Positions 55,455-62,990 of a DNA stretch of 64,000 bases are shown piece after piece. The stretch comes from Bacteroidota bacterium. Its GTDB lineage: Bacteria > Bacteroidota > Bacteroidia > Flavobacteriales > Crocinitomicaceae. Position numbers and translations under genes: made by a program. A model generated the notes under the pieces. The model searched no databases. It was given only the letters and a program-made list of their open reading frames with translations, and had not been told where the DNA came from. Position 1 is the stretch's first letter. Each line of letters begins with the position of its first letter. The DNA is taken from assembly GCA_029558435.1 (NCBI GenBank), contig JAKQEZ010000523.1, forward strand, positions 32,364 to 96,363. Reading direction: 5' to 3'.

Positions 55455-55765
55455 TTCTTGAATTCGTCAACAATGGTTAATATGGTACGAAAAGCGCCAA
55501 ATTTCCCTTGGTATTTAGCCGAATGTTCGTGTTGCAATTTGGGAGCAAAAAGTTGCTGGTAAACATCCAATTGGTCTTGATTGGGCGCAATGTATTGAAT
55601 AGCATACGTGGCGCCACCTTCTTCCTCACCATGCACTCTTGAAATTTTACTTTCAACAAAACACCCTGTGCTCATCACATCAGGAATGTGTTTTGAACGC
55701 ATCCATTCCAACCATTCGTCGTGCACAGAAAGATCAATATTTACTGTAACGTTATAAATAATCAT
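55451..55765 (-). CDS. DUF4286 family protein
   Basis: A 104-residue soluble protein with the DUF4286 pattern: [20 protein letters not shown] near the N-terminus, then [18 protein letters not shown] and [18 protein letters not shown]. The fold is likely a dimeric alpha/beta barrel of the kind that binds small ligands. It overlaps rsmA by 4 bases, hinting at a role near rRNA modification, though none is known. A TAATTTTG box ends 4 bases before the ATG, so the transcript is probably leaderless. Confidence 0.85.
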   Translation of the reverse strand: MIIYNVTVNIDLSVHDEWLEWMRSKHIPDVMSTGCFVESKISRVHGEEEGGATYAIQYIAPNQDQLDVYQQLFAPKLQHEHSAKYQGKFGAFRTILTIVDEFKK

Positions 55766-55769
55766 GCTA

Positions 55770-55777
55770 CAAAATTA
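55770..55777 (-). promoter_or_regulatory. -7 box abutting the DUF4286-rsmA start codon
   Basis: TAATTTTG on the minus strand is followed by TAGC and then ATG. Transcription would start at or next to the start codon. Confidence 0.5.
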
Positions 55778-55899
55778 CACAAACAAACGTTTTTTTAGGG
55801 ATTTTTCTGAGGATTTTCCTAAAATACAAATGGTGATATTCCAATTAATGGAAATAATGGAATATTAGCAAGAATGGTTATCAATTTAAAATTCATCCT

Positions 55900-55907
55900 T
55901 ACCTTTG
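55900..55907 (+). promoter_or_regulatory. -7 box abutting the dusB start codon
   Basis: TACCTTTG is followed by CAGTCAA and then ATG 55915, leaving 7 bases between box and start codon. A short or absent leader is predicted. Confidence 0.55.
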
Positions 55908-55914
55908 CAGTCAA

Positions 55915-56913
55915 ATGGTAAAAATTCGCGATATAGAATTGGGAGATTTCCCACTGTTGCTTGCTCCAATGGAGGATGTGAGTGATCCACCGTTTCGTGC
56001 ATTGTGCAAGGAGAATGGAGCAGATTTGATGTACACCGAATTTATTTCTTCCGAAGGATTGATTCGCGATGCAGCAAAAAGTGTTCAAAAGTTGGATATT
56101 TTTGAATACGAACGACCTATTGGAATTCAAATTTTTGGTTCTGAAATTGAAACCATGCGCCAATGTGCTGAAATCATAGAGCGAGCAAATCCAGATATCA
56201 TCGACATTAACTATGGTTGTCCGGTAAAAAAAGTTGCCTGCAAAGGTGCTGGTGCTGGAATTTTGCAAGACGTACCTAAAATGGTGAAAATGACCGAAGC
56301 CATTGTGAAACAAGTGAAATTACCGGTTACTGTGAAAACACGTTTAGGTTGGGACGATAACACAAAATACATTGTGGAAGTGGCAGAACGCTTGCAAGAT
56401 GTAGGTATTGAGGCAATTAGTATTCATGGTCGCACACGCAAGCAGATGTATAAGGGGCAAGCCGATTGGACCTTAATTGAACAAGTGAAAAATAACCAAC
56501 GTATGCATATTCCTGTGTTTGGAAACGGTGATATTGACTCTCCAGAAAAAGCGTTGGAATATAAAAATCGGTATGGTGTAGATGGTATTATGATTGGTCG
56601 CGCATCAATTGGTTATCCGTGGATTTTTAATGAAATCAAGCATTATTTAAAAACAGGAGAGCATTTAGCAAAACCTACTATTCAAGATAGAGTGGAGGCT
56701 GCTCGACGCCATTTAGACATGAGCATCAAGTGGAAAGGCCAAGCATTGGGAATTGCCGAGATGAAACGCCATTATACCAATTATTTCAAGGGAATTGCGC
56801 ATTTCAAAGAATACCGCATGAAGTTGGTAACATCGTTTAATTTAGAAGAGATTTACCAAACGTTGGATGAAATCACGGCGCACATGGATGATTTTCATTT
56901 TGCTCACGAATAA
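55915..56913 (+). CDS. dusB: tRNA-dihydrouridine synthase, DusB type
   Basis: A 332-residue flavin enzyme that reduces uridines in the D-loop of tRNAs. Segments are LLLAPMEDVSDPPFRALCKE (FMN/substrate), IDINYGCPVKKVACKGAGAG with the catalytic Cys in VACKGAG, TVKTRLGWDD, IHGRTRKQMYKG, and IPVFGNGDI then MIGRASIGYPWIF. It stands alone as a single gene ending at a shared terminator. The DusB assignment over other Dus classes is by general similarity. Confidence 0.9.
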   Translation: MVKIRDIELGDFPLLLAPMEDVSDPPFRALCKENGADLMYTEFISSEGLIRDAAKSVQKLDIFEYERPIGIQIFGSEIETMRQCAEIIERANPDIIDINYGCPVKKVACKGAGAGILQDVPKMVKMTEAIVKQVKLPVTVKTRLGWDDNTKYIVEVAERLQDVGIEAISIHGRTRKQMYKGQADWTLIEQVKNNQRMHIPVFGNGDIDSPEKALEYKNRYGVDGIMIGRASIGYPWIFNEIKHYLKTGEHLAKPTIQDRVEAARRHLDMSIKWKGQALGIAEMKRHYTNYFKGIAHFKEYRMKLVTSFNLEEIYQTLDEITAHMDDFHFAHE

Positions 56914-56936
56914 ATTAGTAAAATCTTAGCATACAA

Positions 56937-56969
56937 AAAAGAGGTTAGTCACAATGGCTAACCTCTTTT
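56937..56969. terminator. Bidirectional intrinsic terminator (dusB / queA)
   Basis: AAAAGAGGTTAG pairs perfectly with CTAACCTCTTTT around a 9-base loop between the two converging genes. Confidence 0.92.
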
Positions 56970-57003
56970 CTCATAGTTGTGTTTCTAGTTTTTAGCTAGA
57001 TTT

Positions 57004-58065
57004 TTAATCAATTATCAACATAGCATCACCGTATGAATAGAATTTGTATTTTTCTTCTACGGCTGCTTTGTAAGCTTTTGTCATTACTTCGTGACCGGCA
57101 AAAGCGGATATCATCATCAATAAAGTTGAAAGCGGTGTGTGGAAATTGGTAATCATACAATTTGCGATACTGAAATCGTATGGCGGGAAGATGAATTTGT
57201 TGGTCCAACCGTCAAAAGCTTTCAATTTACCATCTGTTGAAACAGAAGATTCAATGGCTCTCATGGAAGTTGTTCCAATAGCGCAAACACGCTTTTTATT
57301 TTCAATAGCATTGTTAACGATGTCGGCAGCTTTTTGCGTAATGATAACTTGCTCCGAATCCATTTTATGTTTCGTTAAGTCTTCCACTTCAACGGTGCGG
57401 AAAGTTCCTAAACCAATGTGTAGTGTTACTTCTGCAAAGTTAACTCCTTTAATTTCAAGTCGTTTTAATAATTCGCGCGAAAAATGCAATCCTGCAGTAG
57501 GTGCTGCTACAGCTCCCTCTTCAGTTGCATAAATTGTTTGGTAACGCTCTTCGTCTTCAGGTTCAACCGCTCTTTTGATGTATTTAGGAAGAGGTGTTTC
57601 ACCCAATTCTGTAATTTTTGCTTTGAACTCTTCGTAAGGTCCGTCAAAAAGAAAACGCAATGTACGACCTCTAGAAGTTGTATTATCAATTACTTCGGCA
57701 ACCAATGAATCGTCATCACCGAAATACAATTTATTACCAATTCTAATTTTTCTAGCTGGATCTACCAAAACATCCCACAACAAGCTTTCGCGGTTCAATT
57801 CGCGCAATAAAAACACCTCGATTTTAGCACCAGTTTTTTCCTTGTTTCCATACATACGTGCAGGAAACACGCGGGTGTTGTTGCGAATCATTACATCGCC
57901 ATCCGAGAAATAATTAACTAAATCTTTAAAAAGTTTGTGTTCAATTTTTCCTGTTTTACGGTGCACCACCATCAAACGTGCTTCATCACGGTTTTCAGAA
58001 GGGTGTTCGGCGATTAATTCTTGAGGTAAATCGAAATTAAATTCCGATAGTTTCATTTTACTCAT
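57004..58065 (-). CDS. queA: S-adenosylmethionine:tRNA ribosyltransferase-isomerase
   Basis: A 353-residue QueA, which transfers ribose from SAM to preQ1-tRNA to make epoxyqueuosine. Segments are [20 protein letters not shown] at the start, [50 protein letters not shown] and [18 protein letters not shown] chose ATG 58065 (MSKMKLSEF); ATG 58056 is an alternative. A TAACTTTG box lies at 58108-58101, about 35 bases upstream. Confidence 0.95.
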   Translation of the reverse strand: MSKMKLSEFNFDLPQELIAEHPSENRDEARLMVVHRKTGKIEHKLFKDLVNYFSDGDVMIRNNTRVFPARMYGNKEKTGAKIEVFLLRELNRESLLWDVLVDPARKIRIGNKLYFGDDDSLVAEVIDNTTSRGRTLRFLFDGPYEEFKAKITELGETPLPKYIKRAVEPEDEERYQTIYATEEGAVAAPTAGLHFSRELLKRLEIKGVNFAEVTLHIGLGTFRTVEVEDLTKHKMDSEQVIITQKAADIVNNAIENKKRVCAIGTTSMRAIESSVSTDGKLKAFDGWTNKFIFPPYDFSIANCMITNFHTPLSTLLMMISAFAGHEVMTKAYKAAVEEKYKFYSYGDAMLIID

Positions 58066-58100
58066 TGCAAACAAATGTTTATTTTAACTAAAAAAGAGCA

Positions 58101-58108
58101 CAAAGTTA
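58101..58108 (-). promoter_or_regulatory. -7 box for queA
   Basis: TAACTTTG on the minus strand, 35 bases before ATG 58065. A TTG lies only 11 bases upstream, too close for -33. Confidence 0.4.
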
Positions 58109-58139
58109 AATAAAATTAGCAAGTAAATTTAGATTTTAA

Positions 58140-58784
58140 CTAATTCTTTAAAAATTGTTTTTTCCAGCTATTGTATTTTTTTGATTTTATTTGATCTAGA
58201 GTATTATAAAATGTTTTTGCCCAGTAGTTTCTTAGACCAAATCCACCTGCTTTTTCTTTAAAAACATCGTAGAGTAAAATGGCATTGTTTTTCATATTGA
58301 TAGCAACAAAATGGTAGGTTGCAAGTTCTCTCGTTTTGTCATAACTTTCTGCAACTAAAAGCAATCCAATCCCTTCTTTTTCTGTAAATTGATGATCTTT
58401 TATAAATTGTTGGATGTTTTCTTGCGTGTAATTAGGGGTTGTTATCGCTTCCATTTCTTCTAATGGTGTTGAACGATTGATTTTATCGATATCATCCAAA
58501 TTAATAGCGATGTGTTCTTTACGAAATGTTGCAATCAGATTGTATTTATCAGGTTCTTTATAAACAAAATTATTCCAAGCTGGAAAATATTCGGTTTTAA
58601 TAGATAACCCATCTTGGGTATCTATTCCCCAAATTTGACTAAAGTCACCAATTAATTTAACATGTGAATAATCAATTCCTAACCAGGTGAATTTGGTGTC
58701 TGATTTTCGAAATAAGTCGGCAATTTCTTGGCTAAAAGATGATGTTGTAATAACTGCTAGTAAAAGGGATAAAATAAATTTCAT
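58140..58784 (-). CDS. Conserved secreted protein of unknown function
   Basis: I do not recognise a named family. The 214-residue protein begins with a signal peptide, MKFILSLLLAVITTSSFSQ, obtained with ATG 58784; the longer frame starts with TTG inside the promoter. The body includes FTWLGIDYSHVKLIGDFSQI and GIGLLLVAESYDKTRELATY, and ends with NSWKKQFLKN. It is probably periplasmic. A full TTTG/TAGCTTTG promoter lies just upstream, back to back with that of fabG. Confidence 0.8.
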   Translation of the reverse strand: MKFILSLLLAVITTSSFSQEIADLFRKSDTKFTWLGIDYSHVKLIGDFSQIWGIDTQDGLSIKTEYFPAWNNFVYKEPDKYNLIATFRKEHIAINLDDIDKINRSTPLEEMEAITTPNYTQENIQQFIKDHQFTEKEGIGLLLVAESYDKTRELATYHFVAINMKNNAILLYDVFKEKAGGFGLRNYWAKTFYNTLDQIKSKKYNSWKKQFLKN

Positions 58785-58799
58785 ACTTTTTTTTATTTT

Positions 58800-58831
58800 C
58801 AAAGCTACAAAAAGGTAATGAAAAATTCAAA
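58800..58831 (-). promoter_or_regulatory. Promoter of the secreted-protein gene
   Basis: On the minus strand TTTG (58831-58828), 20 bases, TAGCTTTG (58807-58800). Both boxes match. Confidence 0.7.
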
Positions 58832-58834
58832 TGA

Positions 58835-58865
58835 TTTGTCAAATTAATCTTTTTAGCTATTTTTG
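58835..58865 (+). promoter_or_regulatory. Promoter of fabG
   Basis: TTTG (58835-58838), 19 bases, TATTTTTG (58858-58865): a full match to the Bacteroidota consensus, 17 bases before ATG 58883. Confidence 0.8.
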
Positions 58866-58882
58866 GTTTAAAATAAAGACAA

Positions 58883-59629
58883 ATGAAATTATTACAAGAC
58901 AAAGTAGTTCTTATCACAGGAGCATCAAGAGGAATTGGAAAATCAATTGCTGAAGAGTGTGTAAAACACGGCGCAAAAGTAGCTTTTACTTATTTGTCAT
59001 CCGAAGAAAAAGCGAAAGCTTTAGAGGCGGAATTGACCAAAAATGGAGGAGAAGTGAAGGGTTTTAAATCCGATGCAGCTAAATTTGACGATGCACAAAA
59101 ATTAGTGGACGATGTGGTGGCTGCTTTTGGAACAATAGATGTTTTGGTTAACAATGCAGGAATCACAAGAGACAATTTGTTGATGCGTATGACCGAAGAG
59201 CAATGGGATGAAGTTATTAATACCAACTTAAAATCGGCGTTTAACCTTACAAAAGCTGTTCAACGCCCTATGTTGAAAGCAAAATCGGGTTCAATTATCA
59301 ATGTTTCATCGGTTGTTGGTGTAAGCGGAAATGCTGGTCAGGCTAACTATGCGGCATCAAAAGCTGGATTGATTGGTTTTACAAAATCAATTGCGCAAGA
59401 ATTGGGGTCGCGTAACATTCGTGCCAATGCCATTGCACCAGGTTTCATTGAAACAGAAATGACAGATGTGTTGGATCCAAAAGTGGTGGAACAATGGCGT
59501 GCTTCTATTCCGTTGAAAAGAGGTGGAAAACCAGAAGATGTTGCCAACTTGGTAGTGTTTTTAGGTTCTGATATGTCAGCCTATGTTACAGGACAAACCA
59601 TCAATGTTTGCGGTGGTATGTTGATGTAA
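58883..59629 (+). CDS. fabG: 3-oxoacyl-ACP reductase
   Basis: A 248-residue short-chain dehydrogenase that reduces 3-oxoacyl-ACP with NADPH during fatty-acid elongation. Motifs are the nucleotide loop TGASRGIGKS, NNAGITRDN, the catalytic Ser in NVSSVVGVSGNAGQ, and Tyr/Lys in YAASKAG. The C-terminal SDMSAYVTGQTINVCGGMLM is characteristic of FabG. It is monocistronic, with a strong promoter and a terminator. Confidence 0.93.
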   Translation: MKLLQDKVVLITGASRGIGKSIAEECVKHGAKVAFTYLSSEEKAKALEAELTKNGGEVKGFKSDAAKFDDAQKLVDDVVAAFGTIDVLVNNAGITRDNLLMRMTEEQWDEVINTNLKSAFNLTKAVQRPMLKAKSGSIINVSSVVGVSGNAGQANYAASKAGLIGFTKSIAQELGSRNIRANAIAPGFIETEMTDVLDPKVVEQWRASIPLKRGGKPEDVANLVVFLGSDMSAYVTGQTINVCGGMLM

Positions 59630-59647
59630 TCAAAAATGATAAAACGA

Positions 59648-59679
59648 AAGGCGTTGTTTGAAAAAGCAACGCTTTTTTT
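59648..59679 (+). terminator. Intrinsic terminator of fabG
   Basis: AAAGGCGTTG pairs with CAACGCTTTT around a short loop, followed by a run of T, 18 bases after the stop. Confidence 0.85.
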
Positions 59680-59718
59680 GTGGGGATAATTATGCTTTAA
59701 TCCATTTAACTCACTCCA

Positions 59719-60672
59719 TCATTTCTTTTTGTAAACAGTTGTTTTTTTGTCGCCAGTTTTAATTAGAATTCCTTTTTCTACGGCATTTTTTAAATCGCGA
59801 CTGGCTGTTGCAGTGGAAATATCCTTAAAGTAATCCATGTATTTTTTACGACTAAATTCACCGGTGTTGTTGTCAAGAAAAATTTGAATTCTATCTTCGT
59901 TATTTAATCGCTTAGCAGAATTAGCAAGTAGTTCAGATAATGAACGATTAATAATCATCAGCATGTATGCAATAAATTTTGTGGATTTCCCTTCTTTGTC
60001 CGAAATTGCTAAAGCCTTGTAATATTCAGTTTGATTTTTTGAAATTAATGTTTCAAATGGTAGAAACTCAAAAATTGGATAGTCTTGCATTAAAATTAAT
60101 GTCTGCCATAACCTTCCCATTCTTCCATTTCCGTCTATAAAAGGATGTATGAACTCCATTTCGTAATGAAAAACACAACTTTTGATTAACGTTAACTCTG
60201 TTTTATCTTTTAAATAGGTAAATAAATCGCGCATCAAAAACGGAACATTTTCATAAGGTGGAGCAATGTGTTCAATATTGGTGCCTTTAACTATTCCAAC
60301 TCCTTGTTTTCTATATTCTCCCGGATTTTTAATGAGTTGTTGCAAGAGTAATTTATGCGCTTTTAAAAAATCTTTTTCACTATCAGGTTTTAAACGGTGT
60401 ATATTCTTATACACTTCTAAGGCATTCAAAACTTCAAGAATGTCTTTTTCTGGACCCACCACTCGTTTGTTTTCAATAATTGCAGTTATTTGCTCAAGAC
60501 TTAATGTGTTTCCTTCAATACTAAGTGAAGAATGAATGGTTTTTATCTGATTTTGCTTTCTTAATGTTGGATTGGTTTTAATTAAATATTTTGCATTTAC
60601 TTCACCTATTTTCTCAGAAATAGAGGAGATGAGTTGCACAATCTCTGATGTTATTTCGTAGGGGGGCTTCAT
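59719..60672 (-). CDS. Fic-domain protein with N-terminal inhibitory helix and C-terminal winged helix
   Basis: A 317-residue Fic protein. These enzymes usually transfer AMP from ATP to target proteins. The catalytic motif is intact: H176-PFIDGNG-R184-MG-R187. An inhibitory helix of the (S/T)xxxE(G/N) type lies near residues 49-54 (SLSIEG, Glu53), so activity should be self-limited (class II). A DUF4172-like N-terminal region and a C-terminal winged-helix part (about 245-317, ending TGDKKTTVYKKK) complete it. The winged helix and the tandem palindromes over its promoter suggest autoregulation. No antitoxin gene is adjacent, so a toxin-antitoxin reading is not supported. Confidence 0.9.
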   Translation of the reverse strand: MKPPYEITSEIVQLISSISEKIGEVNAKYLIKTNPTLRKQNQIKTIHSSLSIEGNTLSLEQITAIIENKRVVGPEKDILEVLNALEVYKNIHRLKPDSEKDFLKAHKLLLQQLIKNPGEYRKQGVGIVKGTNIEHIAPPYENVPFLMRDLFTYLKDKTELTLIKSCVFHYEMEFIHPFIDGNGRMGRLWQTLILMQDYPIFEFLPFETLISKNQTEYYKALAISDKEGKSTKFIAYMLMIINRSLSELLANSAKRLNNEDRIQIFLDNNTGEFSRKKYMDYFKDISTATASRDLKNAVEKGILIKTGDKKTTVYKKK

Positions 60673-60676
60673 AAAT

Positions 60677-60700
60677 TGATACTATCATTTGATACTATCA
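60677..60700. promoter_or_regulatory. Two tandem palindromes over the fic transcription start (operator candidate)
   Basis: TGATACTATCA occurs at 60677-60687 and 60690-60700, separated by TT. Each copy is itself a perfect TGATA/TATCA palindrome. They fill the space between the -7 box and the fic start codon. Confidence 0.7.
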
Positions 60701-60708
60701 CAAATTTA
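60701..60708 (-). promoter_or_regulatory. -7 promoter box of fic
   Basis: TAAATTTG on the minus strand, immediately upstream of the two palindromes and 28 bases before the ATG. A -33 box is not obvious. Confidence 0.5.
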
Positions 60709-60747
60709 ATTTAAAAAATGAATTAGAGTGTGATATTCTATAAAAAA

Positions 60748-60774
60748 AAGCGCTGCTTTCATCAAACAGCGCTT
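60748..60774 (-). terminator. Intrinsic terminator of the M3 peptidase gene
   Basis: AAGCGCTG pairs with CAGCGCTT around an 11-base loop. On the minus strand it is followed by TTTTTT. Confidence 0.9.
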
Positions 60775-60790
60775 ACTAAATTCAAATATT

Positions 60791-62893
60791 TTACTTCAAT
60801 CCTCTTGCTTTGAGCATGGGCTCAATTACAGGTTCTTTTCCTCGCCAATTGCGGTACATTTGTGCGAGTTCTTGCGTATTGCCTCGCGATAGTATCATGT
60901 CTCTAAAACGCTGACCATTTGCTAAAGTTAAACCACCATTTTCTTCAAACCATTGGTAGGCATCGTGATCCAACATTTCTGTCCACAAGTAAGCGTAGTA
61001 ACTTGCAGCATATCCGCCACTAAAAACGTGTGAGAAATAAGTGGAACGGTAGCGCGGTTTTACCGCCTCAATTGCATCAAATCCATAACGTGCCAAGGCG
61101 TTTTTCTCAAATGCGTTGACATCAGTGATTTTTTTATCCGCTCCCACCATGTGCCATTCAATATCGTTGCTTGCTGCCGCAATGGTTTCTGTCATACTAA
61201 AACCTTGATTAAAAGTAGCTGCCGCTTGCATTTTTTCTAACAACTCAGCTGGAATTTGTTTTCCAGTTTGGTAATGCTTGGCGTAGTTTTTAATAACAAC
61301 AGGATGTGTTGCCCAATTTTCGTTGAATTGCGATGGAAATTCCACAAAATCACTTGGAACGGCTGTGCCCGACAAACTAGGATAGTGCTGGTCGGCAAAG
61401 AAACCGTGCAAGGCGTGACCAAACTCGTGAAACAATGTAATAACGTTGTCAAAACTTACTAAACATGCTTCACCCTCTGCTGGTTTTGGGATGTTCATTA
61501 CGTTGTAAATTACCGGTTTGCGGTTGTGCATTTTTGATTGGGTTACTAAATTATCCATCCACGCACCACCATTTTTAGAAGGGCGAGCATATAAATCGGC
61601 ATAAAATAAACCTAACTGCGAACCGTCTTTGTTAAACAATTCATACACCAACACATCGGGATGATACACTGGAATGTCAGTGCGTTTTTTAAATGTAATA
61701 CCGTATAATTTGGTAGCAGCATAAAAAACACCGTCCTCCAACACGTTCATCACTTCAAAATAAGGTTTTATTTCGCTTTCGTCCACGTTGTATTTTTCTT
61801 TTCGCACTTTTTCGGCATAAATGCTCCAATCAGCTGCGGTTAACGTTGCTTTATCGCCACTTTTTGCCATTGATTCTTGAATAATTTCGGCTTCTTTTTG
61901 TGCCTTGCCAATTGCTGCTGGAATTAATTGATTAAAAAACTCACGCACATTTTCTGGAGTTTTCGCCATTGTATTTTGCATTGCCCACGAAGCATAATTA
62001 GCAAAACCAAGCAATATGGCTTTTTGACAGCGTAAATCCACCAATTCTACAATGATTTTTTTAGTGTCGTTTTTTGTTCCATCGCAACGTTTCCACGAAG
62101 CATCAAATAACTTTTTGCGACTTGCACTGTTTTGGAGGTACTGCAAATCGGGTTGCTGTGTAGTGTTGATTAGCGGAATAAAATATTTGCCATCTTTGGT
62201 TTGAATGGATTTTAAATAAGCTGTATCCAACCCTTTCAATTCTTCGGCAGAATCAAAGGTTACGCCGCCATCGTTCATAGCTGCCAATACTTTTTTGCTA
62301 AATTCGGTTGTTAAAGTGGCCTCGCGTGAATTGAGTTTTTTCAATTTTTCTTTATTCTCTGCCGAAAGATTAGCTCCTGAGAAAATAAAATTAGTGTAAT
62401 AATGCTCCAATAATTTAGCCGATTCTGCATCCAATTTCAATTGATCGCGTTTGTTGTAAAGCGTTTCAATGCGATTAAATAATTTATCGTTGAGGTAAAT
62501 AGCATCAAAATGTTCGGATAATTTAGGTGCCATTTCTTCTTCTAAATCTTGCAATGTTTCATTGGTGTTGGCTGCTGCAAGTGCATTGAACACGGCGTTA
62601 ACACTCGAAAGTGTAGCTCCACTTTTTTCCAACGCAACAACGGTGTTTTCAAAAGTTGGCGCATCAGAACTTTCTACGATTGCTTGGATGGCTTCGTTTT
62701 GTAAACGCATACCTTCTTCTAACGCAGGTTTAAAATGTTCGTCTTTTATTTTTGAGAAATCGGGAGCAAAATAGGGAAGTGTGCTCTCAACTAATAAAGG
62801 GTTGTCGGATAAGGATTTAGGTGGTTCAACTTTACTTTTACAAGCCATTGCGATTAACGTTAATGAAAGAATTAATATTTTGTTGTTTTTCAT
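60791..62893 (-). CDS. M3-family zinc metallopeptidase lipoprotein (peptidyl-dipeptidase Dcp-like)
   Basis: A 700-residue thimet-type oligopeptidase. The zinc motif is H489-EFGH in LFHEFGHALHGFFAD, with a third Glu near 518 in FVEFPSQFNENW. A lipobox IAMAC at Cys18 (start ATG 62893) predicts a lipoprotein facing the periplasm or surface; the longer frame adds an N-terminus that overlaps the divergent gene. It would cut short peptides, typically removing C-terminal dipeptides. Length and the C-terminus GNTQELAQMYRNWRGKEPVI match Dcp. A strong terminator follows. Confidence 0.92.
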   Translation of the reverse strand: MKNNKILILSLTLIAMACKSKVEPPKSLSDNPLLVESTLPYFAPDFSKIKDEHFKPALEEGMRLQNEAIQAIVESSDAPTFENTVVALEKSGATLSSVNAVFNALAAANTNETLQDLEEEMAPKLSEHFDAIYLNDKLFNRIETLYNKRDQLKLDAESAKLLEHYYTNFIFSGANLSAENKEKLKKLNSREATLTTEFSKKVLAAMNDGGVTFDSAEELKGLDTAYLKSIQTKDGKYFIPLINTTQQPDLQYLQNSASRKKLFDASWKRCDGTKNDTKKIIVELVDLRCQKAILLGFANYASWAMQNTMAKTPENVREFFNQLIPAAIGKAQKEAEIIQESMAKSGDKATLTAADWSIYAEKVRKEKYNVDESEIKPYFEVMNVLEDGVFYAATKLYGITFKKRTDIPVYHPDVLVYELFNKDGSQLGLFYADLYARPSKNGGAWMDNLVTQSKMHNRKPVIYNVMNIPKPAEGEACLVSFDNVITLFHEFGHALHGFFADQHYPSLSGTAVPSDFVEFPSQFNENWATHPVVIKNYAKHYQTGKQIPAELLEKMQAAATFNQGFSMTETIAAASNDIEWHMVGADKKITDVNAFEKNALARYGFDAIEAVKPRYRSTYFSHVFSGGYAASYYAYLWTEMLDHDAYQWFEENGGLTLANGQRFRDMILSRGNTQELAQMYRNWRGKEPVIEPMLKARGLK

Positions 62894-62956
62894 TGGGTTG
62901 ATTTTTAGAAGGATAAAGATAATTTTTAATTTTAAAATAGTACACCAAACAACGGT

Positions 62957-62964
62957 TAACTTTG
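62957..62964 (+). promoter_or_regulatory. -7 box for the toxin-23-like gene
   Basis: TAACTTTG, 26 bases before GTG 62991, on the strand opposite the M3 peptidase gene. No clear -33 box is seen. Confidence 0.45.
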
Positions 62965-62990
62965 GAACGTTTTTTGAAAATAAAGACAAC

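Noticed and set aside
59719..60672. Fic protein as part of a toxin-antitoxin pair
   Set aside because: No small antitoxin gene is adjacent and the inhibitory motif lies in the same protein.
62781..62990. N-terminal extension of the toxin-23-like frame
   Set aside because: It overlaps the divergent M3 peptidase gene and the promoter; GTG 62991 yields a proper signal peptide.
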